From Gemmatimonadaceae bacterium (GTDB taxonomy: Bacteria; Gemmatimonadota; Gemmatimonadetes; Gemmatimonadales; Gemmatimonadaceae), in contig DASQFN010000011.1 in NCBI GenBank assembly GCA_035633115.1, positions 62,001-126,000 of the forward strand: 64,000 bases of DNA. The letters are read 5' to 3'. The notes under the pieces were generated by a model, which had not been told where the DNA came from, made no database searches, and saw only the letters and a list, made by a program, of their open reading frames with translations. The position numbers and the translations under genes are program-made. The stretch's first letter is position 1. Each line of letters opens with the position of its first letter. This document shows positions 53,048-63,200 of the stretch, one piece after another.

Positions 53048-54547
53048 CTACGGTGCCGCGGAACCCATTCCTTTCATCACGGGCATCGAGCTCATCGGCA
53101 AGTGAAAAGGCCGAAGGCGAAGAAAAAAGAATGCGCCCATGGGAGTTTGCGAACCGTAGCCCGGTTCGAGAGACGCCGGAACAAAGTTCAGGGTTCCAGC
53201 GGCTCCAAGACCAATCGTCGCCCACCGAACACGTGCAACTTCCCGAATGTATCCGAGCTGCGCCGAGCCTACGTTGAACCTGGTCAACGACTGATCCTCG
53301 TCGAGCGCGAGATCCTCGCCCGTTTTCTGAACCAGCTCGGTTCGGCCAAAGAGAGTGTTCCTGGTATCGAGAATGATCTCGCTCTCCAGAAGGATGCTGT
53401 GCGTCGCGCGCGCGAGCGCGCCATGGCGATTCATTCCCCAGCTCAGCGTACTCGCGGCTTGGCCATCGGACCCGAGTTTGCGGCCGTGCAGGATCGAGGC
53501 GGTAATGCGATGCATGGACTCGTCCGGGTGCAGTGCCTCGGGCGACTTGAGGTAACCGAACCCGGCGGCAACACTCCAGTTAGCCGTTGGATTGAAGGTG
53601 ACGCGTCCGGAATACGAATCGAGTTTTATGGGATCGAGATTCCAGCGGCTCTCATCCGGCTCTCTTCCGTTGAAAACGGAGGTCTCGAGCTGCCAGCGCT
53701 TTGTCAGCAGTCCAGCGGTGATCACGCCGAAGCTCACATGCGTCGCGTCTTGCCAGTGATGCCCAAGGGGAGCACTGGGATTGTCCATCGCTGAAGGTCG
53801 GTGCATGAATGCGACAGGGCCGAGCGCGGGCTCACCGGACGGCGCCGCGTAGATACTCCACGCAACGTCCTTGTTGAGCTCGCGTTGATACAACGCGCCG
53901 AGCTCCATGAAGAATTCATGGGGATGCTGGCGATCGTGAAGCGGTTCTCCCTTGTAGGTTTCACCGGTTTGGAGCAGCAGGGGATATCCACTGGCAGTCA
54001 CGGTCGCAGGATCGAGACTCAGCATCGTTCTCGCCTGGAAATGGCCTCCTGCGATCCGGCGACTTGCCATGAGCATCATCCAGTTCAGTGATCCAAGCTG
54101 AGCATCACCGCGCCGGCCGCCTTGCTTATCGTATTGGCCGAATACGAATCCGTGGGCCATCACGTCCCACTGTCCGAGCTTTCTGTGGCGCGACGGAAGT
54201 GTTGTTGCGTCGGGAATCCAGGTCGTGCCGGACCCCATGCGATCCATCGGTATCCCGAGCGGACCGGACATCTTGTCGTGCGAGCCGGCGTCACTCATCG
54301 CCGCCGGCTTCAGCGTATCCGAGCGCATCGCTGGCAATGGTTTCTTTGCTGTCGTTGCCTTCGGTTTCGCTTTAGATGTCTTTGCAGGAGGTTTTTTTGC
54401 CGGAGCCTTTGGCTTCGGCTTGGCGGCAGAAGACTTTGTTGTGTCGCCCATTCCAGGCATGCCTGCGTGCTGGGCAGAAAGATTCGAGCTTGTACCTGCG
54501 ACAACAGTGAGCACGGCCGCGAGAGCGGCCACATATCTAAATGGCAT
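53048..54547 (-). CDS. Outer-membrane beta-barrel protein in metal-resistance context
   Basis: This 499-residue protein has a signal peptide (to about NLSAQ, 25). A Met/His-containing start (HAGMPGMGD) is followed by a Lys/Pro/Ala-rich repeat segment (about 38-72) and a large region of alternating beta strands (GHFQARTMLSLDP, LETSVFNGREPDESRWNLDP, NWSVAAGFGYLKSP). Met-rich ends (MPGM, PMSSMPVMKGMG) are suggestive of copper contact. It resembles proteins found beside copper-handling genes, but I cannot name the family with confidence. It lies upstream of the metal-efflux locus on the other strand. Confidence 0.75.
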   Translation of the reverse strand: MPFRYVAALAAVLTVVAGTSSNLSAQHAGMPGMGDTTKSSAAKPKPKAPAKKPPAKTSKAKPKATTAKKPLPAMRSDTLKPAAMSDAGSHDKMSGPLGIPMDRMGSGTTWIPDATTLPSRHRKLGQWDVMAHGFVFGQYDKQGGRRGDAQLGSLNWMMLMASRRIAGGHFQARTMLSLDPATVTASGYPLLLQTGETYKGEPLHDRQHPHEFFMELGALYQRELNKDVAWSIYAAPSGEPALGPVAFMHRPSAMDNPSAPLGHHWQDATHVSFGVITAGLLTKRWQLETSVFNGREPDESRWNLDPIKLDSYSGRVTFNPTANWSVAAGFGYLKSPEALHPDESMHRITASILHGRKLGSDGQAASTLSWGMNRHGALARATHSILLESEIILDTRNTLFGRTELVQKTGEDLALDEDQSLTRFNVGSAQLGYIREVARVRWATIGLGAAGTLNFVPASLEPGYGSQTPMGAFFFLRLRPFHLPMSSMPVMKGMGSAAP

Positions 54548-54598
54548 GTGAGTCGAAGTCGTTGGATTGAGCCGGCCGCGATGCTCGCGACGGCGATT

Positions 54599-54621
54599 GA
54601 GACCAGAGTGCTCCTGGTCTC
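54599..54621. terminator. Hairpin between minus-strand genes
   Basis: GAGACCAG (54599-54606) pairs with CTGGTCTC (54614-54621) around a 7-base loop, just past the stop of the His-rich protein gene. No T-tract follows, so termination is uncertain. Confidence 0.4.
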
Positions 54622-54641
54622 GAGCTGATCGAGCTGAGGGC

Positions 54642-54998
54642 CTAAGCCTTCGGCGGAGGCGGCTCTAGATCAGGCGACTGACTCGACGGGAGAGATTCTT
54701 TGGGGTGCGCGATGCGATCAGGCTTCAGGTGGCCCCGGGTGTCGCTGTCTGGGATCGGCGTGGAGGTCGAGCTGGTGCACGATGTTGCGTGTTGGCAATC
54801 CTCGCTTCCAGTTCCGTTGCCACGCGTGTGGTGCGACTGAGAAGGCGAGTCGCTGTGGTGGTGACTCCCGCCATCCATGACGTCCTTTGCGTCCTGCGAA
54901 GCGACCTCATGCGGCATTGCAGCGCAGGCATTGCTCCAACCTGAAAAGGAGAATGTCAGCACCATGAGGCCGGTAATCATTGCACTGAGGCGTCGCAT
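54642..54998 (-). CDS. Small His-rich secreted protein
   Basis: This 118-residue protein has a signal peptide (LSAMITGLMVLTFSFSGWSNACA) and a low-complexity mature part with His clusters (GGSHHHSDSPSQSHH, DCQHATSC), Ser, Asp and a Pro-rich end (LEPPPPKA). His clusters and paired Cys suggest metal binding in the periplasm. The Pro-rich tail recalls that of the His-rich protein at 56.8 kb (GPPPKLRGPP), so both may belong to the metal-efflux region. The ATG at 54998 is used; a GTG three bases upstream is equivalent. Confidence 0.65.
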   Translation of the reverse strand: MRRLSAMITGLMVLTFSFSGWSNACAAMPHEVASQDAKDVMDGGSHHHSDSPSQSHHTRGNGTGSEDCQHATSCTSSTSTPIPDSDTRGHLKPDRIAHPKESLPSSQSPDLEPPPPKA

Positions 54999-55041
54999 CA
55001 CGAGGGGAAACCTGTGCAGTTTTGGTGCCCGGTGCGGTTGA

Positions 55042-55938
55042 TCATTGCTGAGAGCGGCGTCGGAAGAGAGTCTGGGCCACGCCGGCGAACCGGGAGTGTG
55101 TCACGACGAGAAGGCCAATGATTCCCGCGATTGCGACGGCCGACAGCGCCAGCCGCGTCGAAGCAAGGCGAAGGACAATCCCGTGACCGGCAACGAGGGC
55201 GACAATCAGCACCGCGAACATCCAACGTGGAGTCGGGAGAGACTCAAGAGATCTGGACGTATGCGCCTGTCGATCCTGCAGATCGTCGTCACGAATGCCA
55301 GGCGCCGTGGCGAGGGCGAAGTGCAGGTCACCGACTCCCACCGAGCCGCTCTCTACGACCCTCACGCCCGATTCAGCCAGCAGCTCGGTCATGTCGCGAA
55401 GAGCGAGATGACCATGCCGATGGAAGCGGGCAAGCAGGCCCTTTCGCTGTCCGGCCGGTGTTGCAAAATCGACGGCTAGCACGCGTCCCCCGGGTTTGAG
55501 CACCCGGCGCATCTCGCGAGCGCATTGCTGGCGGACAGGCCCGGGGAGATGATGCAACATCAGCGTGCTCAGGACGACGTCGAACTGTGCGTCGGGAAAG
55601 GGAAGCGCTTCCACGATTCCTGTTTGAAACACCACGTCGATGCCGGCCTTCATCGCCTTTCGCCTCGCTTGGTCGATCATCTCCGGCGACGCGTCGATGC
55701 CGCGAACCGTGCCTGCCGCGCCGACGCGACGCTTGGCCACGATTGCCAGTGTGCCTGTGCCGCAGCCCACGTCGAGAACCGTCTCGCCCGGTTCCAGGCG
55801 CGCCAGATCGGCCAACCGCGCGCGGAATCCCGGCTCACGACCGAGCGTCAGGAGCCACGCAAGCAGATCGTAGTATCGGGCCTGTGAGTGCATGACCAGG
55901 CCCTTGGTGTGAGGCACTGTCCCATCATTCGTCGTCAC
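55042..55938 (-). CDS. Class I SAM methyltransferase with C-terminal membrane segments
   Basis: This protein of about 298 residues has a UbiE/MenG-type methyltransferase domain at about 20-200: VLDVGCGTGTLAIVAKR (motif I), GIDASPEMIDQARRKA, QFDVVLSTLMLHHLP and MRRVLKPGGRVLAVDF. Two hydrophobic helices near the C-terminus (MFAVLIVALVAGHGIVL, LSAVAIAGIIGLLVV) suggest membrane attachment. The GTG at 55938 has GAGGG upstream; the ATG at 55893 is an alternative. The substrate is unknown; toxic metal or metalloid methylation is conceivable from context but unsupported. Confidence 0.85.
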   Translation of the reverse strand: MTTNDGTVPHTKGLVMHSQARYYDLLAWLLTLGREPGFRARLADLARLEPGETVLDVGCGTGTLAIVAKRRVGAAGTVRGIDASPEMIDQARRKAMKAGIDVVFQTGIVEALPFPDAQFDVVLSTLMLHHLPGPVRQQCAREMRRVLKPGGRVLAVDFATPAGQRKGLLARFHRHGHLALRDMTELLAESGVRVVESGSVGVGDLHFALATAPGIRDDDLQDRQAHTSRSLESLPTPRWMFAVLIVALVAGHGIVLRLASTRLALSAVAIAGIIGLLVVTHSRFAGVAQTLFRRRSQQ

Positions 55939-56136
55939 GTCACAATCCCTCGGGCAGAAATTAATCGGCGTGGCAGCCTTTGACCTTATCGACAGACTAG
56001 TGCGAAGCAAGATGACCGCCTGCATCGTAGTATAGTTGCGAAGCTCTCGACGCGAAGGACATCGAGGCGTGAGCGTGCACTTATGGACAAACAGGCGAGG
56101 TGTGTTCGGTATCTCGGACCGTGACAGGAGAGAGCG

Positions 56137-56719
56137 GTGTCAAACAATCGCACGAAAGATCGGCGCATTCAGAAAACTCAGGGCCTTCTTCACGGTGCGC
56201 TCGCGTCGTTGATTCACGAGAAGTCGTACGATTGCAGTGAAGGAGATTCTGGCGCGGGCCAATGTCGGGCGGTCGACCTTCTACGTTCACTTTCGCGGCA
56301 AGGACGAGCTGCTCGAAAGCGCGATCCGCGAAATGCTTCGCACGGGCGAGGTGAGCTCCCCGATGGAATCGGCCGGCCCGGCGGACAGGATTCTTCGACT
56401 CAGCCTACTCCTGTTCGAACACATCGAACGGCAACGGCAGGCCAGCGATTCCTCACTGGACACGCAGGGGAAGGCAGTGGTTCACGAGCACCTCGAGCGG
56501 GTGTTGGCCGAGCTGGTCGCTGACTACCTGGAATGCGTTAGTCGGCGTCAAGGGAGCGTACACGACGTACCGGCCGATCTTCTCGCCCGGTATGTGGCAT
56601 CGACCTTCATGCTCGTGTTGAACTGGTGGGTGGAGAGCAAGGATCCGTTCACCTCGAGAAAGGTGAACGACATGTTTAGAGCGCTGGTCTTTCGCTCAGT
56701 GACCGAATCCCTGGCGTAG
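56137..56719 (+). pseudogene. TetR-family regulator with frameshift
   Basis: The first frame gives the TetR N-terminus (TKDRRIQKTQGLLHGALASL, IHEKSYD) from a GTG at 56137 with AGGAGAG upstream. Near 56230 the protein continues in another frame (AVKEILARANVGRSTFYVHF, KDELLESAIREM) to a stop at 56719. Net one extra or two missing bases split the helix-turn-helix between helices 1 and 2, so no functional repressor would be made unless the frame is corrected. The regulator lies upstream of the metal-efflux genes on the same strand, where a repressor is expected. Confidence 0.82.
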
Positions 56720-56847
56720 TCGGGTAAAGCCTGGCTCCGACCTCCCAGTCATATCAGATGCGGCTCCCAAAAATTGACGAAAGACAAACTGCTTGCTTCA
56801 CCTGGAGTTGGCACCTCTGTCTGCTCGGGCTACATTAACCGACTGTG

Positions 56848-57225
56848 ATGCGATTCGGACGCTTCCCGCTTCTCAGGGCCCTCGCAGGCCTCGCGATTGC
56901 CATCGCCTCGCCCGGCGCCGCGCTGAGCCATGGGGTTGCGCACGACCATGACCAAAGGGGCGGAGCTGGCCATACGTCGTCGCATCACGTTGATGCCGCT
57001 GTATCCGCAGAGGAGCATGCGGCGGATCATGGTCATCTCCGAGTATCCGAAGCATTGCGGATTCGCGCGGATGTCTCCGATTTTATTCCGCTCATATCGG
57101 CTGTATTAGCTGGTGATCTGCTGGTCATCTCGCCGCAGCTCTCTCTGCCAGTCTCCGATCCCACGCTCCTCGGAGAACGCACTACCGGCCCACCGCCAAA
57201 ACTTCGCGGCCCGCCAATAGACTGA
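56848..57225 (+). CDS. His-rich secreted protein of metal-efflux operon (CzcI-like position)
   Basis: This 125-residue protein has a signal peptide (LRALAGLAIAIASPGAALS). A His/Asp-rich segment follows (HGVAHDHDQRGGAGHTSSHH, DHGH; about 28-66), then a hydrophobic stretch and a Pro-rich end (TTGPPPKLRGPPID). Small His-rich periplasmic proteins often open czc/cus-type operons and bind or buffer metal. The ATG at 56848 is preferred over the GTG at 56845. The outer-membrane channel gene begins about 150 bases downstream. Confidence 0.7.
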   Translation: MRFGRFPLLRALAGLAIAIASPGAALSHGVAHDHDQRGGAGHTSSHHVDAAVSAEEHAADHGHLRVSEALRIRADVSDFIPLISAVLAGDLLVISPQLSLPVSDPTLLGERTTGPPPKLRGPPID

Positions 57226-57232
57226 GTCCTTG

Positions 57233-57254
57233 GCCGATGCTTCCTCGCATCGGC
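57233..57254 (+). promoter_or_regulatory. Hairpin between His-rich gene and efflux channel gene
   Basis: GCCGATGC (57233-57240) pairs perfectly with GCATCGGC (57247-57254) around a TTCCTC loop, 7 bases after the stop of the His-rich gene. There is no T-tract, so it is more likely an attenuator or mRNA-stability element than a full terminator. Confidence 0.5.
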
Positions 57255-57373
57255 TGAGCGTGTTTCTGCGCGTCTGAACGACCGCCGTCGCGATCGATCG
57301 ACCGCCCGAACGCACGTCCTCCTCTCCTCAGTCGTTCCATCCATTCCGCAGCGCGCCTCCATTGCGTCGCGGA

Positions 57374-58735
57374 GTGAATCAACAAAAGGCCAGAGCTTTG
57401 AAAACCAACACCGTACCCATTGTGGCGATGGCGGCATTATGCTGCTTCGCATTCCCTGAGATTTCGCGATCGCAATCGCTGGCCCGCCTGTCCCTCGACG
57501 AGGCGAAAGCGATGGCGCGGATTGCGAGTCCGGAGCTCAGAGCAGCGCGAGAGGCGCTCGAAGGCGCGCGTGGCCGCGAGCGGCAAGCTGGCGCGTTCGT
57601 CAATCCGGCCCTTGCCTACTCTACCGAGCGCACCTCAGGAGCCGGTCAAACGAACCGTCAACAGATCGTCGGACTTGAGCAGCAGATCGAGATCGGTGGT
57701 CAGAGAGGCGCTCGAAGAAACTCGGCCGCCCTGCGCACACGCGCCGCCGAGGCGAGGCTCGAGTCCGCTCGCACTCTCGTTGACTTCGATGTGGCGAGAT
57801 CCTACGCGCTGGCGGTCGCCGCTGATCGGCGGGCGGCCCTGGCTCGTCAAGCGGCGGCAGCGTTTACCGAAGCTGGAAGAGTGAGCGAGCGCCGGTTGGC
57901 GGCAGGCGACATCTCCGTCTACGCGGATCGTCGTCTACGTCTCGAGGCGGCGCGTTATGCGGCTCTCGAGGGCGAGGCAAATCTGGTCCGTCGCTCGGCT
58001 CGGATCGCATTGTCGGCTCTCGTTTCCGCCTCCGCCGATTCGATCGGAGTCACCGCGGCCGTCCTCACGGACTCACTACCAATTGCGGTGTCACACCTCA
58101 ACGTGGCGGCCATGCAAGCCGCGGCCCTCCGCAATCGTGCCGACTACAAGGCTGCATTGCTGGAGACCGAAGCGCTCGCTGCGGAGGCACGGCTCGCTTC
58201 GCGCGACCGCATTCCGACACCGGTGTTGTCTGGTGGATTCAAGACTGAGAACTCCGCGGGCATATCTGAATCGCTCAACGGCTTCGCCGGAGGCCTCTCG
58301 TTCCCGATCCCGCTTTGGGATCGTCGAAGGGGCGCTATTCAAGCAGCCGGGGCAGAGGTGCGTCGGGCCGCAGCCGAAAGAGAGTCTGTGAGAAGGCGAA
58401 TTGCTCGCGAAGTAGTCGAAGCCTACGACGCGCTCGCGGCGATCGAGCAACAGCGAGCGACGCTCGCCCCTCAGCTCGGCCCGCAATCAGCCGCGGCACT
58501 TCGCTCCGCCCAGGTCGCTTATGACGAAGGCGACATAACGCTTATCGAATGGCTCGATGCTGTGCGTGCGTATCACGAGGCGGAGTCAGCGTACTCGAAT
58601 CTCCTGGCGGAGTTTCTGATTCGCCGTGCAACGCTCGAGCGCGTGGTCTCGGCGCCGCTGACAGCGCTCCTCGCAATCCAACAGCAACTCAGCACAGCGC
58701 GTGACGGGCAGACTCTGGAATCGGAGAGGGACTGA
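57374..58735 (+). CDS. TolC/CzcC-type outer-membrane efflux channel
   Basis: This protein of about 453 residues has a signal peptide (TVPIVAMAALCCFAFPEISRSQS) and two long helical OEP repeats (about 40-230 and 245-440). Features include ELRAAREALEGARGRERQAG, NPALAYSTERTSG and EQQIEIGGQRGARR, typical of CzcC/CusC channels, and a C-terminal YDEGDITLIEWLDAVRAYHEAE. It forms the outer-membrane exit of the tripartite pump. The start is uncertain: GTG 57374 or TTG 57398, with the frame open from 57362. The next gene overlaps its stop (TGATG). Confidence 0.92.
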   Translation: MNQQKARALKTNTVPIVAMAALCCFAFPEISRSQSLARLSLDEAKAMARIASPELRAAREALEGARGRERQAGAFVNPALAYSTERTSGAGQTNRQQIVGLEQQIEIGGQRGARRNSAALRTRAAEARLESARTLVDFDVARSYALAVAADRRAALARQAAAAFTEAGRVSERRLAAGDISVYADRRLRLEAARYAALEGEANLVRRSARIALSALVSASADSIGVTAAVLTDSLPIAVSHLNVAAMQAAALRNRADYKAALLETEALAAEARLASRDRIPTPVLSGGFKTENSAGISESLNGFAGGLSFPIPLWDRRRGAIQAAGAEVRRAAAERESVRRRIAREVVEAYDALAAIEQQRATLAPQLGPQSAAALRSAQVAYDEGDITLIEWLDAVRAYHEAESAYSNLLAEFLIRRATLERVVSAPLTALLAIQQQLSTARDGQTLESERD

Positions 58736-60246
58736 TGAACAGAGAAACAGCAGTCATGCACCGTCATATCGCTCGTCTATCGCAGCTTTTGATCGTAATC
58801 ACCGTGTTCGCTTGCTCGAAGGCGGACGAGACCGATGCTGCAGCCGAGCCGGCCGGCGGAGCGATCACGTTGTGGACTGACAGCACCGAGCTATTCATGG
58901 AGCATCCCGCTCTCATTGTTGGATCCCCTGACAGGTTCGCGGTGCATCTCACGGACATCACGGACTTTGCCCCCCTTCGTTCCGGGCGAATCACGCTTCG
59001 CTTCAAGCCCCGCGATGGCAGCGCACCCGTCATTGTGACGCAGGACACTCCTCGGGCGCCGGGGATATATGGTCCAGCTCCCGACTTCAAACGTCCGGGA
59101 GTCTACGATCTGACCCTGCTGGTCGAGAGTCCTCAGGCCCGCGACAGTCTCACAGTGAGGGGGCTCAAAGTCTATGCAAAAGCCGACGAGGCCCCACGCG
59201 AAGTGGAGGGCGGAGAGACGGGGATAAGCTTCCTCAAGGAGCAGCAATGGAAGACGCCCGGGTTCAGAACTACCTTCGCAACGAGCGGCGACCTGTCCGC
59301 CTCGTTCGACGCGACGGGCGTGATCGAATCGGCTGCGGGCAAACAGGCTGAGGTGACAGCTCCTATCGCCGGCCTCGTCGATGCAGCGAGCGTCGCCCGC
59401 TCACCAACGCCTGGCCAGCGCGTCAGGCGAGGCGATGTCCTCGCATATATGACTCCTTCGCTCGGAGAAGGAGGCAGCGCGTACGCGGAAGCCCGCGCCG
59501 CGCTCAGGGAGGCCCAAGCCGAATACTCACGGGCGAAACGGCTTGTTGAAGCAGATGCAGCGCCGAGGCGGAGACTCAACGAAGCGGAGAACCGGCTTCA
59601 GGCAGCTCGTGAAGCTCTTGCTGGATTCGCGGGCGGAGGACTGATGTCGGGAGGCCGCATACCGATTCGCGCTCCGATCTCGGGGGAAGTCGTTCGCCGC
59701 AACATTGCCCTCGGCGGTCGCCTCGAGGCAGGCTCTCCGCTCTTTACGATAGTTGATCCGTCGATTGTGTCACTCAGGGTCAATGTTCCCGCGGCTCAGG
59801 CATCGCTGATCACGCCACGGTCTGGCGCAGGGTTCACCGTCGAGGGGGCCGAGCGCCGCTACGAGGCGGCCGCGGTACTCTCTGTTGGGAGTGTGATCGA
59901 CCCGGCATCGCGAACACTTCCCGTGATTTATCAGATCCCGAATTCAGACGGATCGATCAAGGTGGGCCAGAACGCCCGCGTACAGATCCAAACGGGGCAA
60001 CGCGTGAGCGGGGTGTTGATTCCGGTGTCGGCGGTGCTGGACGAGGACGGTCGTCCGATTGCTTACGTGCAGCCGGAAGGCGAAACCTTCGAAAAACGGG
60101 AGCTCAGATTCGGAGGCCGACAGGGAGATCGCGTGCTCGTCCTCGAGGGAATCAAGTCAGGTGAGCGAGTAGTAACAGGCGCTGCGTATCAGGTGAAACT
60201 CGCCTCACTTTCTACGAGCGTGCCCGCGCACGGTCACGAGCACTAG
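58735..60246 (+). CDS. CusB/CzcB-type periplasmic adaptor of heavy-metal RND pump
   Basis: This 503-residue membrane-fusion protein has a lipoprotein-like signal (ITVFAC, Cys27). An additional N-terminal beta domain of about 130 residues (about 40-165) resembles the CzcB N-terminal extension. The adaptor core follows: lipoyl halves (AEVTAPIAGLVDA, IPIRAPISGEVVRRNIALGG), an alpha-hairpin (ARAALREAQAEYSRAKRLV) and beta-barrel and proximal domains (IPVSAVLDEDGRP). It ends in a His-containing tail (AHGHEH) that may bind metal. It is coupled to the channel gene by a TGATG overlap and lies 9 bases before the pump gene. Confidence 0.93.
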   Translation: MNRETAVMHRHIARLSQLLIVITVFACSKADETDAAAEPAGGAITLWTDSTELFMEHPALIVGSPDRFAVHLTDITDFAPLRSGRITLRFKPRDGSAPVIVTQDTPRAPGIYGPAPDFKRPGVYDLTLLVESPQARDSLTVRGLKVYAKADEAPREVEGGETGISFLKEQQWKTPGFRTTFATSGDLSASFDATGVIESAAGKQAEVTAPIAGLVDAASVARSPTPGQRVRRGDVLAYMTPSLGEGGSAYAEARAALREAQAEYSRAKRLVEADAAPRRRLNEAENRLQAAREALAGFAGGGLMSGGRIPIRAPISGEVVRRNIALGGRLEAGSPLFTIVDPSIVSLRVNVPAAQASLITPRSGAGFTVEGAERRYEAAAVLSVGSVIDPASRTLPVIYQIPNSDGSIKVGQNARVQIQTGQRVSGVLIPVSAVLDEDGRPIAYVQPEGETFEKRELRFGGRQGDRVLVLEGIKSGERVVTGAAYQVKLASLSTSVPAHGHEH

Positions 60247-60255
60247 GAAATCACG

Positions 60256-63200
60256 ATGCTGAACAAGCTGATTGCCTGGTCGCTCAAGAACCGCGTCATG
60301 GTGCTTGCAGCGGCGACGCTGGCACTCATTGCAGGCGGATGGACCGCCTACCGCATGCCGGTGGATGTATTCCCTGATCTCACCGCTCCGACGGTGACGA
60401 TTTTGACAGAAGCCCCCGGCATGGCTCCCGAGGAAGTGGAGGCGCTCGTCTCCTTTCCGATCGAGACCGCCGTCAACGGAGCGACCGGGGTCCGACGCGT
60501 CAGGTCGTCCACCGCTCAGGGAATCTCCGTTGTGTGGGTGGAGTTCGACTGGGGCATGGAGATTTTCCGAGCCCGGCAGATAGTCTCGGAAAAACTTCAG
60601 ACCGTCGCGAGTGCACTTCCAACGGGAGTAGCGGCGCCTCTTCTCGCGCCCGTTTCCAGCGTGATGGGAGAGATCATGATGATCGGTCTCTCGGGTCCTC
60701 AGTCGCCACAGGATATCCGCACGGTCGCCGACTGGACGATCCGGCGCCGGCTCCTTGCGGTGCCGGGCGTCGCCCAGGTTGTTCCGATCGGCGGAGAGGT
60801 CAGGCAATACCAGGTACTGCCTGAGCCTGCGCGAATGATGTCAGCCGGCGTGACGCTGGACGAGATTCTGCGCGCGGCCGAGGGATCGAATCAGAACGCT
60901 TCCGGCGGCGTGTACATGGCGCAGGGACAGGAGTACGTCATCCGGGGAATCGGCCGCGTTCAGAGCGCGGACGACATCGCGAAGACAGTAGTCGCGGTGA
61001 AGGGAGGTATCCCGGTTCTACTCGGCCAGGTCGCTGACGTACGGATCGGAGCGGCGTCCAAATACGGTGACGGCTCCGTCAACGCAAGGCCGGCGGTCGT
61101 GCTGGCGGTGCAGAAGCAGCCGGGAGCGAACACGCTCGAGCTCACGCGACGCATCGAGTCGGAGCTGAGCGGGATGGAGCGAACGCTTCCCAAAGGGATG
61201 AAGGTGCACTCGGACCTGTTCCGGCAGGCAGATTTTATTTCCGTTGCCATCGAGAATGTGATCGCCGCCCTGAGGGACGGCGCGGTTTTCGTGGTCATCA
61301 TCCTTTTCCTTTTCCTCTGGAACCTGAGAGCGACGGCCATTTCAATCGTGGCGATTCCACTGTCGCTGATGGTGGCCATCTTCGCCATGAAGATGCTGGG
61401 TATCACTATCAACACGATGACCCTCGGAGGGATGGCGATCGCCATCGGCGCGCTCGTAGACGACGCGATCATCGACGTGGAAAACGTGTTCCGGCGGCTG
61501 AAGGAGAATCATCACCTTCCGCCGGGCGAGCGGCGGCCGGTGCTCACCGTGGTCTACGAAGCGTCGAGGGAGATTCAGGCTTCAATCCTCAACGCTACGC
61601 TCATCATCATTGTCGTCTTTCTTCCCCTCTTCTTCCTCGGCGGAGTCGAAGGGCGGCTGCTGCGGCCCCTCGGCTTCGCCTACGTCGTCTCCATTCTTGC
61701 ATCGCTGTTCGTCGCCGTCACCGTCACTCCGGTGCTGTGCTCCTACCTGCTTCCGAACGCGAAAGCTGTTCGCGATGAGAGCGAAAGTCGCGTCGTCACG
61801 TGGCTCAAGCAGCATTATTCCGGAATTCTCGAAAAAGTATTGAGCCACCCCAAACGGGTGCTATGGGGAGCCGTCGGAGCGCTCGGTGTCACGCTCGCCG
61901 CACTTCCGTTCCTCGGTTCAGCGTTCCTGCCCGAGTTCAACGAAGGCGCGCTGACGGTGTCTGTCGTGACCGTGCCCGGCACGTCTCTCGAGGAGGCGAA
62001 CGGAATCGGCAGACGCGTCGAGCAGATTCTTCTCGCGAACGAGTCAGTGGACAACACCGACCGGCGGCAGGGAAGGGCCGAGCTCGACGAACATGCTCAA
62101 GGGGTGAACGCTGCGGAGATCGATGTCACGCTGAAGGAAGAGATCGACAAGGAAAAATTGTTCGAGGACCTTCGAAACGAATTCTCCGTGCTGCCGGGAA
62201 CGAACGTCACCATTGGCCAGCCGATCGGTCACCGTATCGACCATATGCTGTCAGGAACGAGGGCCAATATCGCGGTGAAGATTTTCGGCTCTGATCTCTA
62301 CCGATTGAGGCTTGTTGGCGCGCAGGTGCGTGACGTGATGCAGGGTGTGGAGGGCGTGGCTGATCTGCAACTCGAGCAGCAGATGGACGTGCCGCAGCTT
62401 CGCATCCGGGCGGACAGGACTGCACTTGCGCAGTACGGGATGAGCGTCGGAAACCTGGCGGAGGCGATCGATGTGGCATTCAACGGCGAGGTCGTTTCTC
62501 AGGTTCTCGAGGAAGGGAAAACCTTCGATCTCGTCGTGCGTTTCCCGGAGGAGATGCGTTCCGGAGCCGAAGCAATCGGCAACGTGATGTTCGATACGCC
62601 TACGGGGCAGCGAGTGCCGCTGTCGCAGATGGCCAGAATTACCATCGACCGTGGACCGAACACCATCTCGCGTGAAAACGTGCAGCGAAAGATCGTGGTC
62701 CAGGCAAACGTAGCGGGGCGCGACCTCGGTAGTGTCGTCGCGGACATAAGGAGCGCGGTCGCCGAACGAGTCACGCTTCCCGCGGGGTACCACATCGAAT
62801 ACGGCGGCCAGTTCGAGGCGCAGGAGGAGTCTACCAGGACACTGTCTGCGCTCTCACTTCTCTCGCTTGCCGCAATCTTTCTCATCCTCTACGCCGAATT
62901 CCGCTCGACGCGAACCGCGGCGCTTGTCATGGCAAATCTTCCGCTTGCCCTGATCGGTGGCGTGGCGGCAGTCATGCTCACGGGTCGTGTGGTAAGTATC
63001 GCGTCTCTTGTTGGGTTCGTGACGCTGTTTGGGATCGCCACGCGGAACGGGATATTGCTGGTGTCCCACTACAGGCAGCTTCTTGCCGAAGGTGTCCCCT
63101 TCGGCGAGGCGGTGGTCAGAGGCTCGCTGGAGCGGCTCTCGCCGATCATGATGACGGCGCTTACGGCCGGCCTTGCACTGATTCCGCTTGCAATCGGCGG

